6,794 nt of DNA from Candidatus Azambacteria bacterium. GTDB taxonomy: Bacteria > Patescibacteriota > Minisyncoccia > GWC2-36-17 > M10-OD1-4. Shown piece after piece: positions 1-6,508 of the stretch; positions within the stretch are counted from its first letter, which is position 1, and each line of letters opens with the position of its first letter. The DNA lies in NCBI GenBank assembly GCA_016200995.1, contig JACQDS010000048.1, positions 1-6,794 on the forward strand. Direction: 5' to 3'. The position numbers and the translations under genes are program-made. The notes under the pieces are model-generated. The model had not been told where the DNA came from. It was given only the letters and a program-made list of their open reading frames with translations, and made no database searches.

Positions 1-2
1 GC

Positions 3-638
3 AAAAGAAGGCTTATTACTTCATATGAGATATTTAAAAACAAAAAATTCTCATTAAGCGATGTCAAAACCCTCGGCGACAGAGAACTCATCGGCTATTC
101 TTTAAGCGATCCGATAATATATGCCGACGGTTCGTTGCTTGAATCGGAAACAACAAAGAAAATATATTTCGTGAAGAACGCGGAAAAAAGATATGTGGTT
201 TCTGACAAAGCGCTAAAAGAGAATAAATTAAATAAGAAAAAAACCATAAAAGTCTCAGATAGAGAATTGGAATACTACAAAAACGGCGGCGTCGTCGCTT
301 TGCCTGAAGGCACACTCATTACGGATTTGAAAAAAAAGGATTACTACATAGTAGAGGACGGCGGAAAAAAGAAGGTCAGCGACCATAATGTCTTTTTGGC
401 AAACAAACTCAATAAGAAAAAGGAGATAAAGCTGGCAAAAAAAGATCTTGATCTTTATCCTGAGAAAGGATATGTTTTGTATCCTGACGGGACGCTCATT
501 AAAAAAGAAAATGCTCCGGAAATTTATGTGGTCAAAGAAAACAAGCTAAACTGGATACAGACAATGGAGGAATTTAAAAGATCCAAATACTCAATGAAAA
601 AAGTCATCCCTTTGGCCAGCTCCGAGTTTTCAAAATAC
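3..638 (+). repeat. Tandem ~60-residue protein repeats (3 units plus a partial one)
   Basis: The N-terminal half of the SpoIID protein is built of units with a 60-codon period: 126-305, 306-485 and 486 to about 638. The tail of an earlier unit runs from 3 to 125 and is cut by the window edge. Each unit starts with D/E-G-S/T-L-I/L, followed by a short variable stretch, an aromatic/Val-rich strand (IYFVKN, YYIVED, IYVVKE), a Lys-rich turn, VSD or similar, a second half ending in K-x-I-x-(V/L), and a final Y...G or similar before (L/Y)P-(D/E)G. Units two and three share the string NKLNKKK at the same offset. Similar 'YVIENGKKR' style repeats are, from memory, common in secreted CPR proteins. A binding role (glycan or wall) is inference. 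Confidence 0.85.
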
Positions 639-1595
639 GCTCTCGCCTCGGCTATTGCTTCTGTAGAGAAAAAACCGGAAAAAATAATAGAGGTTGCAGC
701 TGTAAAAACAGATATTCAGCCTGTTGCGCCGCAAAAAATTTCCATTTATAAAAACATCAGAATAGCGATATCGGAAATTCAGAAAGACGAGGAAGTGAGA
801 GTGACGGCCAATGGTGATTTTAATATGACAAGTAAAAACGGAACGCAGAAATACAACATCGGGGAAACAGCCGTCATAAAATGGCAAGGCGCCGGCGATA
901 TTAAATTCCAGGCGTTAAATCCAAACACGATATTTGAAATTTTAACTTACAAGGACACTAATTGGAATAAAACCATAAACTTCAATAAATTCAGAGGCTC
1001 GCTGGAGGTTGCGTATTCCAAGAAATCAGATAAGGTGTATGTGATAAACGAACTGCCTTTTGAAGAATATCTTTTGGGGATAGGAGAGGCGCTTAATTCC
1101 GACCAAAAAGAATACCAAAAAGCTTTTGCTGTTTCTTCAAGAAGCTATGCGGCATTTCACCTTTTAAACGGCGGAAAGCGCGGAAGTGATGAAATATACC
1201 ATTTAAACAATACTCCGTCCGATCAGGTTTATAGAGGCTACAACTGGGAGGTTTACGCGCCAAATTTGGTTTCTGCCGTTAAAGAAACGGCTGGCGAGGT
1301 TATGAAGTACAACGGCAAGGTCGCAAGATCCGTTTATTCATCAGACTCCGGCGGAATCACGAAAAACGCTTGCGCGCTTTGGGATGGTGTGTTTTGTTCT
1401 GAAGACTACGATTATCTTGTCGGCGGTGTCCACGATCCGGAAGGCACAGAGAGGAGAAGCCAAACGGATATAGCTAAAAGCCATGGTGTCGGGATGTCAG
1501 CGACAGGCGGAAGAAGGCTAGCCGAACTTGGCAAAAATTATAAAGATATATTGCTATACTATTACAAAGGTGTAACAATTGAAAATTTAAATTAA
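3..1595 (+). CDS. SpoIID/LytB domain protein with N-terminal 60-residue repeats (5' partial)
   Basis: Probable secreted or membrane-anchored enzyme acting on peptidoglycan. Characterised SpoIID is a lytic transglycosylase on denuded glycan strands, and LytB is an amidase modifier. The frame is open to the left edge, so the true start and any signal peptide lie outside; the TTG at 135 is internal to a repeat and is not a start. Counting that TTG codon as residue 1, residues up to about 168 are tandem repeats, about 170-200 a low-complexity linker, and about 210-486 the SpoIID domain. SpoIID landmarks are FRGSLEV (from 286), INELPFEEYLLGIGEAL with the candidate catalytic Glu at 318, AVSSRSYAAF, the VYSSDSGGIT stretch, and a C-terminal HGVGMSATGGRRLAELG followed by ILLYYYKGV. 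The usual GMSQ-G-A motif reads GMSATGG. The gene ends in TAA 7 bp before the 1601-1624 hairpin and precedes the glycosyltransferase by 91 bp. The family call is confident; the exact reaction is not. Confidence 0.9.
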   Translation, partial: KRRLITSYEIFKNKKFSLSDVKTLGDRELIGYSLSDPIIYADGSLLESETTKKIYFVKNAEKRYVVSDKALKENKLNKKKTIKVSDRELEYYKNGGVVALPEGTLITDLKKKDYYIVEDGGKKKVSDHNVFLANKLNKKKEIKLAKKDLDLYPEKGYVLYPDGTLIKKENAPEIYVVKENKLNWIQTMEEFKRSKYSMKKVIPLASSEFSKYALASAIASVEKKPEKIIEVAAVKTDIQPVAPQKISIYKNIRIAISEIQKDEEVRVTANGDFNMTSKNGTQKYNIGETAVIKWQGAGDIKFQALNPNTIFEILTYKDTNWNKTINFNKFRGSLEVAYSKKSDKVYVINELPFEEYLLGIGEALNSDQKEYQKAFAVSSRSYAAFHLLNGGKRGSDEIYHLNNTPSDQVYRGYNWEVYAPNLVSAVKETAGEVMKYNGKVARSVYSSDSGGITKNACALWDGVFCSEDYDYLVGGVHDPEGTERRSQTDIAKSHGVGMSATGGRRLAELGKNYKDILLYYYKGVTIENLN

Positions 1596-1624
1596 AAAAA
1601 TAGCGACGGGATTAACCGTCGCTA
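1594..1624 (-). terminator. Intrinsic terminator on the minus strand
   Basis: A perfect 9-bp stem pairs TAGCGACGG with CCGTCGCTA (1601-1609 with 1616-1624) around a 6-nt loop. On the minus strand it is followed at once by seven T residues (the A run 1594-1600 on the + strand). On the + strand the hairpin is followed by AATAGGG, with no T run, so the terminator reads right to left. No minus-strand protein gene leads into it; the only upstream minus-strand signal is the promoter at 1666-1693. Confidence 0.8.
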
Positions 1625-1659
1625 AATAGGGATATTGGGTACAAGCCATTGCAGCTTGC
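1594..1659 (-). ncRNA. Candidate ~66-nt small RNA, minus strand
   Basis: A self-contained transcription unit fills the gap between the SpoIID and GT4 genes on the opposite strand. The promoter at 1666-1693 predicts a start near G1659. The RNA would open with a hairpin, CAAGC (1658-1654) pairing with GCTTG (1646-1642) around a 7-nt loop, extendable by one G-U pair at the start site. A single-stranded stretch rich in ACCCAATATCCC follows (about 1639-1626), then the terminator hairpin and seven T residues. Hairpin, open linker and terminator is a common small-RNA architecture. I do not recognise the family. Possible roles, all inferred: a trans-acting regulator, or an antisense effector on the abutting mRNA ends. 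A 20-codon ORF inside it (minus, 1649 to 1587) has no ribosome-binding site and its stop lies beyond the terminator, so non-coding is preferred. Confidence 0.6.
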
Positions 1660-1665
1660 ATATTC

Positions 1666-1693
1666 ATTATACCAATAACATAAGAAATGGCAA
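1666..1693 (-). promoter_or_regulatory. Sigma-70-type promoter, minus strand
   Basis: Read on the minus strand, TTGCCA (1693-1688; 5 of 6 to TTGACA) is followed after 16 bp by a perfect TATAAT (1671-1666). The expected start is 7 nt further, at G1659. The -35 box overlaps the ATG of the GT4 gene (1687-1689), so RNA polymerase bound here would sit over that gene's start. No protein gene on the minus strand lies downstream. The only sensible product is the small RNA ending at the 1594-1624 terminator. Confidence 0.65.
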
Positions 1694-2859
1694 ATAAAGT
1701 TATCCACAAGAAAATAGGCATTGAATGCGAAAATCTGGAAGGCAAAAGATTCGGCGTTGGTAATACAATGGCTCAGCTTTTGGACGCAATAACAAAAGCG
1801 CCGGACATTAAAAAAGAGTTCAGGTTCGTTTTATATTTTAAAAATGAGATCCCAAAAGACGACTTCTTAAATGACTCAATATTTGAAAAAAAAATAATAA
1901 AGTTTCCTCTACTTCCGCCAAGCTTTAACATTTTTTATCACATATTGATCCCTTTTTATTCTCTGAAAGACAAAATTGATATTTTTTTCTTTCCTTCATA
2001 TATGCTGCCGGCGTTTTTTCTCGGCAAGGCGGTGGTGGTTTTGACAAACGACGTTTATTACGAAGCGCATTTCGGATCTTTACCATTCAGATACAGGCTT
2101 TCATACAGGCTCTTTTGCAAGTGGGCGGCATTAAGAGCAAAAAAGATAATGACAATATCCGAATTTTCCAAAAAAGAGCTGATGGATTTCTATGGCTTGA
2201 AAGAGAAAAAAATATTTGTGAACTACTGGGGTCTGCCGGAGTTTTTCAAAGAGCTTGAAAAAAGCGTTTATAATCTGCAAAAAATCTCAAAGATAAAAGA
2301 AAAATTTGGCATCAAAGACAAGTATATACTTTCCGTCGGTCAAGCCTTTGAAAGGAGACGGGTGAAAGAAGCGATGCTGGCCTTTGAGAGGATAGCGGAA
2401 AAATCTCCGAATATTCAGTACCTTGTTCCTTGCATAGACAAAAACAATCCTCCCGTTTTGGATGCGCTCGCTGAACAAATAAACAAAAAATTTGGCAGGG
2501 AAGCGATAATAAGAGCTGGCTATATAGATAAAGATGAGATGATCTATCTTTTGAATTTCGCTGAATTTTTAATATATGTTTCCGACAAAGAGGCGCTCGG
2601 TCTTCCGCCGGTGGAGGCGCTTAAATGCGGCACGCCTGCGGTGGTGGCGGACAACGGCTTAACGCGAGAAATATTCAAAGACAGCGCGTTTTTCGTCAAA
2701 GATGCGAAAAATATAGAAACATTCGCTTCTACTCTTGAGTATGCGCTGACAGACAAAGAAAAGATCCAAAAAATAAGATCAGAGAAAGAAGATATTCTCT
2801 TAAAATTCAACTGGGAAGAACACGCCAAAAAACTGCTTTCTATTTTTAAGGAGATATAA
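1687..2859 (+). CDS. GT4-family glycosyltransferase (GT-B fold)
   Basis: Cytoplasmic or membrane-associated retaining glycosyltransferase that would add one sugar from an activated donor to a lipid-linked surface glycan; donor and acceptor cannot be read from sequence. At 390 residues it has the usual length for the family. The N-terminal half is the divergent acceptor domain, closing with TISEFSKKEL (156-165). The C-terminal donor domain begins with KYILSVGQAFERRRVKEAMLAF (about 212-233), the position of the family's phosphate-binding loop. It carries the diagnostic E-x7-E motif in EALGLPPVEAL (Glu302 and Glu310), followed by CGTPAVVADNGLTREIF. There is no Shine-Dalgarno in front of the ATG and I find no convincing + strand promoter in the 91-bp gap, so readthrough from the SpoIID gene is possible. 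A minus-strand promoter overlaps its start codon. No transmembrane helix is evident. Confidence 0.92.
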   Translation: MANKVIHKKIGIECENLEGKRFGVGNTMAQLLDAITKAPDIKKEFRFVLYFKNEIPKDDFLNDSIFEKKIIKFPLLPPSFNIFYHILIPFYSLKDKIDIFFFPSYMLPAFFLGKAVVVLTNDVYYEAHFGSLPFRYRLSYRLFCKWAALRAKKIMTISEFSKKELMDFYGLKEKKIFVNYWGLPEFFKELEKSVYNLQKISKIKEKFGIKDKYILSVGQAFERRRVKEAMLAFERIAEKSPNIQYLVPCIDKNNPPVLDALAEQINKKFGREAIIRAGYIDKDEMIYLLNFAEFLIYVSDKEALGLPPVEALKCGTPAVVADNGLTREIFKDSAFFVKDAKNIETFASTLEYALTDKEKIQKIRSEKEDILLKFNWEEHAKKLLSIFKEI

Positions 2860-2899
2860 ATAATCTTCCAAACCGGATACCTCTTATAATAACGACTTA

Positions 2900-2928
2900 T
2901 TGAAATTTCCGCTTGTTTCCATTATCAT
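2900..2928 (+). promoter_or_regulatory. Promoter for the surface-glycan operon; predicts a leaderless mRNA
   Basis: TTGAAA at 2900-2905 and TATCAT at 2923-2928 each match the sigma-70 consensus at 5 of 6 positions and are separated by exactly 17 bp. The predicted transcription start, 6-7 nt past the -10 box, coincides with the A of the ATG at 2935. The message would therefore begin at or next to its start codon. This agrees with the absence of a Shine-Dalgarno sequence there. Confidence 0.6.
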
Positions 2929-2934
2929 AGATAA

Positions 2935-4512
2935 ATGATAGATTTCAGAAAATACATCACGAGCCTAAACCTCGTTTTTTTTGTAGAGGTTTTTGTCATT
3001 TTTTTGGCTGTTTTGGGCATCTTGCCAAGAGAGGCTTTTTTGTTTCTGCTTGGTATTTTGCTTTACTTCATACTTTTCTCTCCATATGAGGATTCAGTGC
3101 TTTTGATCGCTCGCTCAATTCCGCTTTTTGCCGCTCTGCCGATCACGGAAACATTTGATTCTTTAAATACGTGGCGAGTGGTGGTTTTGGCATTATTTTT
3201 AAAATGGTTTTTTGACAACAACTTTTTTCTATTTTTGAATGCAGTATTTACAATATTAAAAAAATCAAAAGAATCCATTGCCGGCGCTGTCAAATTCGCA
3301 TATCAAAACTGGAAGATTGAATTTTTGGCGTTTGCGTTGTTTTTTATATCCTTGCTATCACTGTTTAAAGCAGACGACCTTACGACCGGAATAAAAAGAA
3401 TGATATATTTTGTGAACTTGGGAATGCTCTTTTTTGTCGTTCGTTCCGTCTCGCAAAAGATCGGCATTGAGAAGATCGCAAAAAATGTTTTGATCTCCGG
3501 CATTATCGTTGCTATAGTCGGTTTTTTTCAGCTTTTTCTTGCGTATCTGATGCCAATAAATGACTTTTCTGAATTTTGGGCTTTGCAAGCTGACAAAGCG
3601 CTTTACGGCACTGCTTGGTCGGAGATAGCGATACGAGCCAACACCTGGTTTGCGTATTACAATGAAACTATACACCTAAGAATGTTTTCCTCTTTTCCGG
3701 ACAGCCATTCTTTTCCTTTATACCTTCTGATGGTTCTTGTTTTTACTTCGGCGATCTTTTACAAAAAATATTCCGAGAAGAAAAACATAAAATGCATAAC
3801 GGCTTTTATCGCGCTTTCTTTGTTTGCGATAATCTTAACAGGCACAAGAGGGATCTGGGCAAGCTTTGCTTTTCCGGCGGCGATCTTGATTTTTTGGTAT
3901 TTTAAAAAAAATATTTCAAAAGAGAGTTTAAAAATACTGGCTTTGCCTTTTATAATTTTTTTGATCCTCCTGCCGCTTTCCGCGCCTGTCTTTTCTTCCA
4001 AGCAGTTCCGGATGGACAGCCAAAACACCGAGGAGAACAGCAAAATATTCGCAAAAAGGCTCAAGTCAATAATAGACACGGAAGAGGTCTCAAACAAAGG
4101 CAGGATATATATCTGGACGGAAACGGCAAAGTCAATAATTAAAAATCCTTTCCTTGGCGTCGGCATAGGAAATTTCCCTACGGTGCTCAAAGAAAATATC
4201 AGCGCGATGAAAGCCGGCGCTTCGGCGCACAATCTCTATCTTCATATACCAGCCGAGATAGGCATTTTGGGATTTTTAATCTTTATGACGATCCTATTTG
4301 AGATCCTTAAAAAAGCATGGATAGTCTTTAAAGAAAACAGCGATGGTGTTGTGAGATTTTTTGCATTGAACGCTTTTTTGTTTCTTGTCTGGATATTGGG
4401 CTACAGCTTGACCGATGTCGCGATATTTGATGAAAGAGCATTTTTGATGCTTATGATACTTCTTGGCGTATTATTTTCAATAAAAAATGAACAATCCGCT
4501 CATATCAATTAA
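2935..4512 (+). CDS. O-antigen ligase/polymerase-like membrane protein (WaaL/Wzy superfamily)
   Basis: Polytopic inner-membrane protein that on family knowledge would polymerise undecaprenyl-linked repeat units (Wzy type) or transfer a glycan or other acceptor (WaaL type) on the outer face of the membrane. It has 525 residues and a dozen or so hydrophobic segments, for example about 11-30, 33-50, 130-147, 157-172, 185-207, 260-277, 287-302, 306-322, 333-350, 437-455, 472-492 and 500-517. Family landmarks are LTGTRGIWASF with Arg305, a long extracytoplasmic loop (about 355-435) containing RIYIWTETAKSIIKNPFLG from Arg390 and GVGIGNF, and SAHNLYLHIPAEIG with His432, the loop His expected in these enzymes. 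The ATG was chosen because the promoter start falls on it and translation is hydrophobic from the N-terminus. It is the first gene of a run of three. WaaL, Wzy and protein O-glycan ligase roles cannot be separated by motif. Confidence 0.88.
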   Translation: MIDFRKYITSLNLVFFVEVFVIFLAVLGILPREAFLFLLGILLYFILFSPYEDSVLLIARSIPLFAALPITETFDSLNTWRVVVLALFLKWFFDNNFFLFLNAVFTILKKSKESIAGAVKFAYQNWKIEFLAFALFFISLLSLFKADDLTTGIKRMIYFVNLGMLFFVVRSVSQKIGIEKIAKNVLISGIIVAIVGFFQLFLAYLMPINDFSEFWALQADKALYGTAWSEIAIRANTWFAYYNETIHLRMFSSFPDSHSFPLYLLMVLVFTSAIFYKKYSEKKNIKCITAFIALSLFAIILTGTRGIWASFAFPAAILIFWYFKKNISKESLKILALPFIIFLILLPLSAPVFSSKQFRMDSQNTEENSKIFAKRLKSIIDTEEVSNKGRIYIWTETAKSIIKNPFLGVGIGNFPTVLKENISAMKAGASAHNLYLHIPAEIGILGFLIFMTILFEILKKAWIVFKENSDGVVRFFALNAFLFLVWILGYSLTDVAIFDERAFLMLMILLGVLFSIKNEQSAHIN

Positions 4513-5485
4513 TCTGGTTGTCTATAACGAAGAATCCCGAATCAGGCGGGCTTTGCAGTCTACGCTCTCTCAAACTTACAAAAATATTGAGATTTTGGTT
4601 TTTGACAATGCTTCAACGGACGGCACGGCAAAGATCGTAAAAAATGAATTTCCAAATGTAAAGCTTTTTACAGCAGACAAAAACTACAGCTTCGGTCCCG
4701 GGCAAAACAGAGCTGCAAAGATGACGTCCGGAAAATATATAGTCGGGATGTCGGCGGATGTCGTTTTGGCGGAAAATTTTGTTAAGGAGATGGTAAAAAC
4801 CATGGAAAAAGATGAAAAAATTGGCGCGCTTCAGGCAAAGATACTGCACATTACGAAAGCCGGAGAGAAGACGAACATAATAGACACGACCGGTTTTGAA
4901 ATCTACAGATCAAGGAGAGTGATAAATCGCGGACACGGAGAGAAAGACGAAGGTCAATACGAAACCGCCGAGGAGATATTTTCTTATGAAGGCGCCGTGC
5001 CTGTCTGGAGAAGGGAAGCATTTTTTGATTGCGGTGTACTTGGAGAAGCACACGACGAGGACTTTTGGTGGATGTCGGACGACATAGATTTTGGCTGGAG
5101 AATAAATCTTTTCGGCTGGAAAAATTTTTACGCGCCAAATGTTCTTGCTTGGCATGAAAGACAGACAACAAACAAACTTTCTTCCTCCAAGCTGGATTTC
5201 ATAAAGATGAGAAGGGGTATAAGGAAGGACAAAAAAATGCTTGATATTTTAAATTACCGGCTGACATTGATCAAAAACGATTTTGGATCAAGCATTTTAA
5301 AAAGCATATTGCTATTTTCAAAAAGAGAGGTTATGCTGTTTATCTACTTTCTTTTTTTTGAGCAATACACGCTACTAGCTTATCCGAAAATGATTGTAAA
5401 AATTCCAAAGATGCTGAAAAAAAGATCTTACATAGCGAAAAAAAGAAAAAAAACCAAAGAAGAAATGGAAAAGTGGTTCAAATAA
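4487..5485 (+). CDS. GT2-family glycosyltransferase (rhamnosyltransferase-like)
   Basis: Inverting GT-A glycosyltransferase expected to extend a lipid-linked surface glycan on the cytoplasmic face. Of 332 residues, about 5-110 form the nucleotide-sugar domain: ISINLVVYNEESRIRRAL, then SQTYKNIEILVFDNASTDGT, then NYSFGPGQNRAA. The metal-binding position reads S89-A90-D91 in VGMSADVVL where relatives often have N-P-D. DDIDFGWR (Asp198, Asp199, Asp201) is the acceptor-side acidic motif, followed by NVLAWHERQTT. This pattern resembles WbbL-type rhamnosyltransferases, but the sugar is a guess. The C-terminus has a hydrophobic stretch (about 281-299) and ends in a strongly basic tail, suggesting membrane association. 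Its ATG lies 26 bp inside the ligase gene in another frame, and no Shine-Dalgarno is present, so translation is probably coupled to the upstream gene. Its TAA is followed at once by the next ATG. Confidence 0.9.
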   Translation: MNNPLISINLVVYNEESRIRRALQSTLSQTYKNIEILVFDNASTDGTAKIVKNEFPNVKLFTADKNYSFGPGQNRAAKMTSGKYIVGMSADVVLAENFVKEMVKTMEKDEKIGALQAKILHITKAGEKTNIIDTTGFEIYRSRRVINRGHGEKDEGQYETAEEIFSYEGAVPVWRREAFFDCGVLGEAHDEDFWWMSDDIDFGWRINLFGWKNFYAPNVLAWHERQTTNKLSSSKLDFIKMRRGIRKDKKMLDILNYRLTLIKNDFGSSILKSILLFSKREVMLFIYFLFFEQYTLLAYPKMIVKIPKMLKKRSYIAKKRKKTKEEMEKWFK

Positions 5486-6508
5486 ATGATAATAAATAAA
5501 CTAAGCAACATATCGGAAAACGAAAAAAAACCGTTTTGGAAAAGAGCCGGCGTTTTTGCCGTTGTCTTTTTGATGTCTTTTGCCGTTTTTGTTTTCTTTA
5601 AAGCCGGACATACACTTTCTTTGGTGAACGGCGCCGGCCAGCTCTGGGACTCAATAGTTGACGACGGCTACGTTGAAAAAAACAGAATTGATATTTTGAT
5701 CCTTGGTATAAGAGGCGCCGAGGACACTCAATACGGCGGCACGCTGACAGACTCAATAATGATACTGAGCATAGATACGAAAAAAAATGAAACGGCTTTG
5801 ATCTCAGTCCCAAGGGATATTTATACAGTCATTCCAAGACATGACGGTAAAAGAGAAAAGATGAATTACGCTTACGCCTTCGGAGAGAGCAAAGGCATAG
5901 GCGGAATGAACTTAAGCAAACAGGTGGTGGAAAAAGTCACCGGCATAGTAGTAGACTATGTCGTGGTCATAGATTTTAAAACATTTGAAAAATTGATAGA
6001 TACCGTCGGCGGCGTTGATCTGACGCTTGATAAAGATTTTGTTGAAACATCCCAGTGGGGATACACATTTAAAGTTCCTGCCGGCAAAAACACTCTTAAC
6101 GGCGAAACGGCTTTATACTACACAAGGTCAAGATTTTCAACGGATGATTTTGATAGAGCAAGAAGACAACAGGATGTCATAATGGCTCTCAAGGACAAGC
6201 TTTTGAATATGGGGGTCTTGATGAACCCTATCAAGCTGAATGAAATCTTTGACGCCATAGGACAGGGAGTTAAAACAAATATAAATCTTGCCACCGGCCT
6301 AGAGCTTATGAAATATTCAAAGTATATGGATAAAACCCACTTAAAAAGGGAGGTCATAGACGCATCGGAAAACGGCCTTTTGCAGGCCGGCAAAGTTGAC
6401 GGCGCTTATGTGCTTTACCCGAAAGCCGGACTGGATAATTTCACCGATATAAAAAACGAGGTAAGAAATATATTTCAAACCCCATCTACTAAATCCTCAG
6501 CAGAATAA
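5486..6508 (+). CDS. LytR-CpsA-Psr (LCP) family glycopolymer ligase
   Basis: Membrane-anchored extracytoplasmic phosphotransferase that in Gram-positive bacteria moves glycopolymers from a polyprenyl-phosphate carrier onto peptidoglycan. It has 340 residues: a short cytoplasmic N-terminus, one signal-anchor helix (about 20-43), and the LCP domain from about 65. Landmarks are DILILGIRG, GGTLTDSIMILS (Asp89), LISVPRDIYTVIP (Arg110, Asp111), KMNYAYAFG, TVGGVDLTLD, and LNGETALYYTRSRF followed by DDFDRARRQQDVI with Arg214, Arg216, Arg224, Arg226 and Arg227. These are the conserved acidic and Arg residues that bind the pyrophosphate, so the enzyme should be active. The ATG abuts the TAA of the GT2 gene, implying an operon and probably coupled translation. 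The last four codons and the stop lie in the left arm of the inverted repeat at 6498-6617. It may be the step that joins the glycan made by the upstream genes to the wall. Confidence 0.93.
   Translation: MIINKLSNISENEKKPFWKRAGVFAVVFLMSFAVFVFFKAGHTLSLVNGAGQLWDSIVDDGYVEKNRIDILILGIRGAEDTQYGGTLTDSIMILSIDTKKNETALISVPRDIYTVIPRHDGKREKMNYAYAFGESKGIGGMNLSKQVVEKVTGIVVDYVVVIDFKTFEKLIDTVGGVDLTLDKDFVETSQWGYTFKVPAGKNTLNGETALYYTRSRFSTDDFDRARRQQDVIMALKDKLLNMGVLMNPIKLNEIFDAIGQGVKTNINLATGLELMKYSKYMDKTHLKREVIDASENGLLQAGKVDGAYVLYPKAGLDNFTDIKNEVRNIFQTPSTKSSAE

Noticed and set aside
135..137. TTG as the start of the SpoIID gene
   Set aside because: The reading frame is open to position 3, and the upstream residues continue the 60-residue repeat pattern (including the IIYADGSLL junction), so the gene begins outside the window.
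1601..1624. Hairpin as a + strand terminator of the SpoIID gene
   Set aside because: On the + strand it is preceded by A residues and followed by AATAGGG with no T run. It might still stabilise the mRNA 3' end.
1587..1649. 20-codon ORF on the minus strand inside the candidate small RNA
   Set aside because: It has no ribosome-binding site, its ATG lies in the 5' hairpin loop region, and its stop codon falls beyond the terminator T run. Coding is unlikely, though a terminator-spanning peptide cannot be fully excluded.
1594..1686. Integron attC-like or other recombination site in the SpoIID-GT4 gap
   Set aside because: No matching pair of R/L boxes with conserved core GTTRRRY/RYYYAAC was found, and the promoter-terminator arrangement explains the palindromes better.
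2885..2890. Perfect TATAAT upstream of the ligase gene as its main promoter
   Set aside because: No acceptable -35 box lies 16-18 bp upstream. The TTGAAA/TATCAT pair downstream has both boxes with ideal spacing.
3759..4232. 157-codon ORF on the minus strand
   Set aside because: It lies wholly opposite the well-supported ligase gene, has no recognisable domain or start signals, and is typical of shadow ORFs opposite hydrophobic AT-rich genes. The other minus-strand ORFs were dismissed for the same reason.
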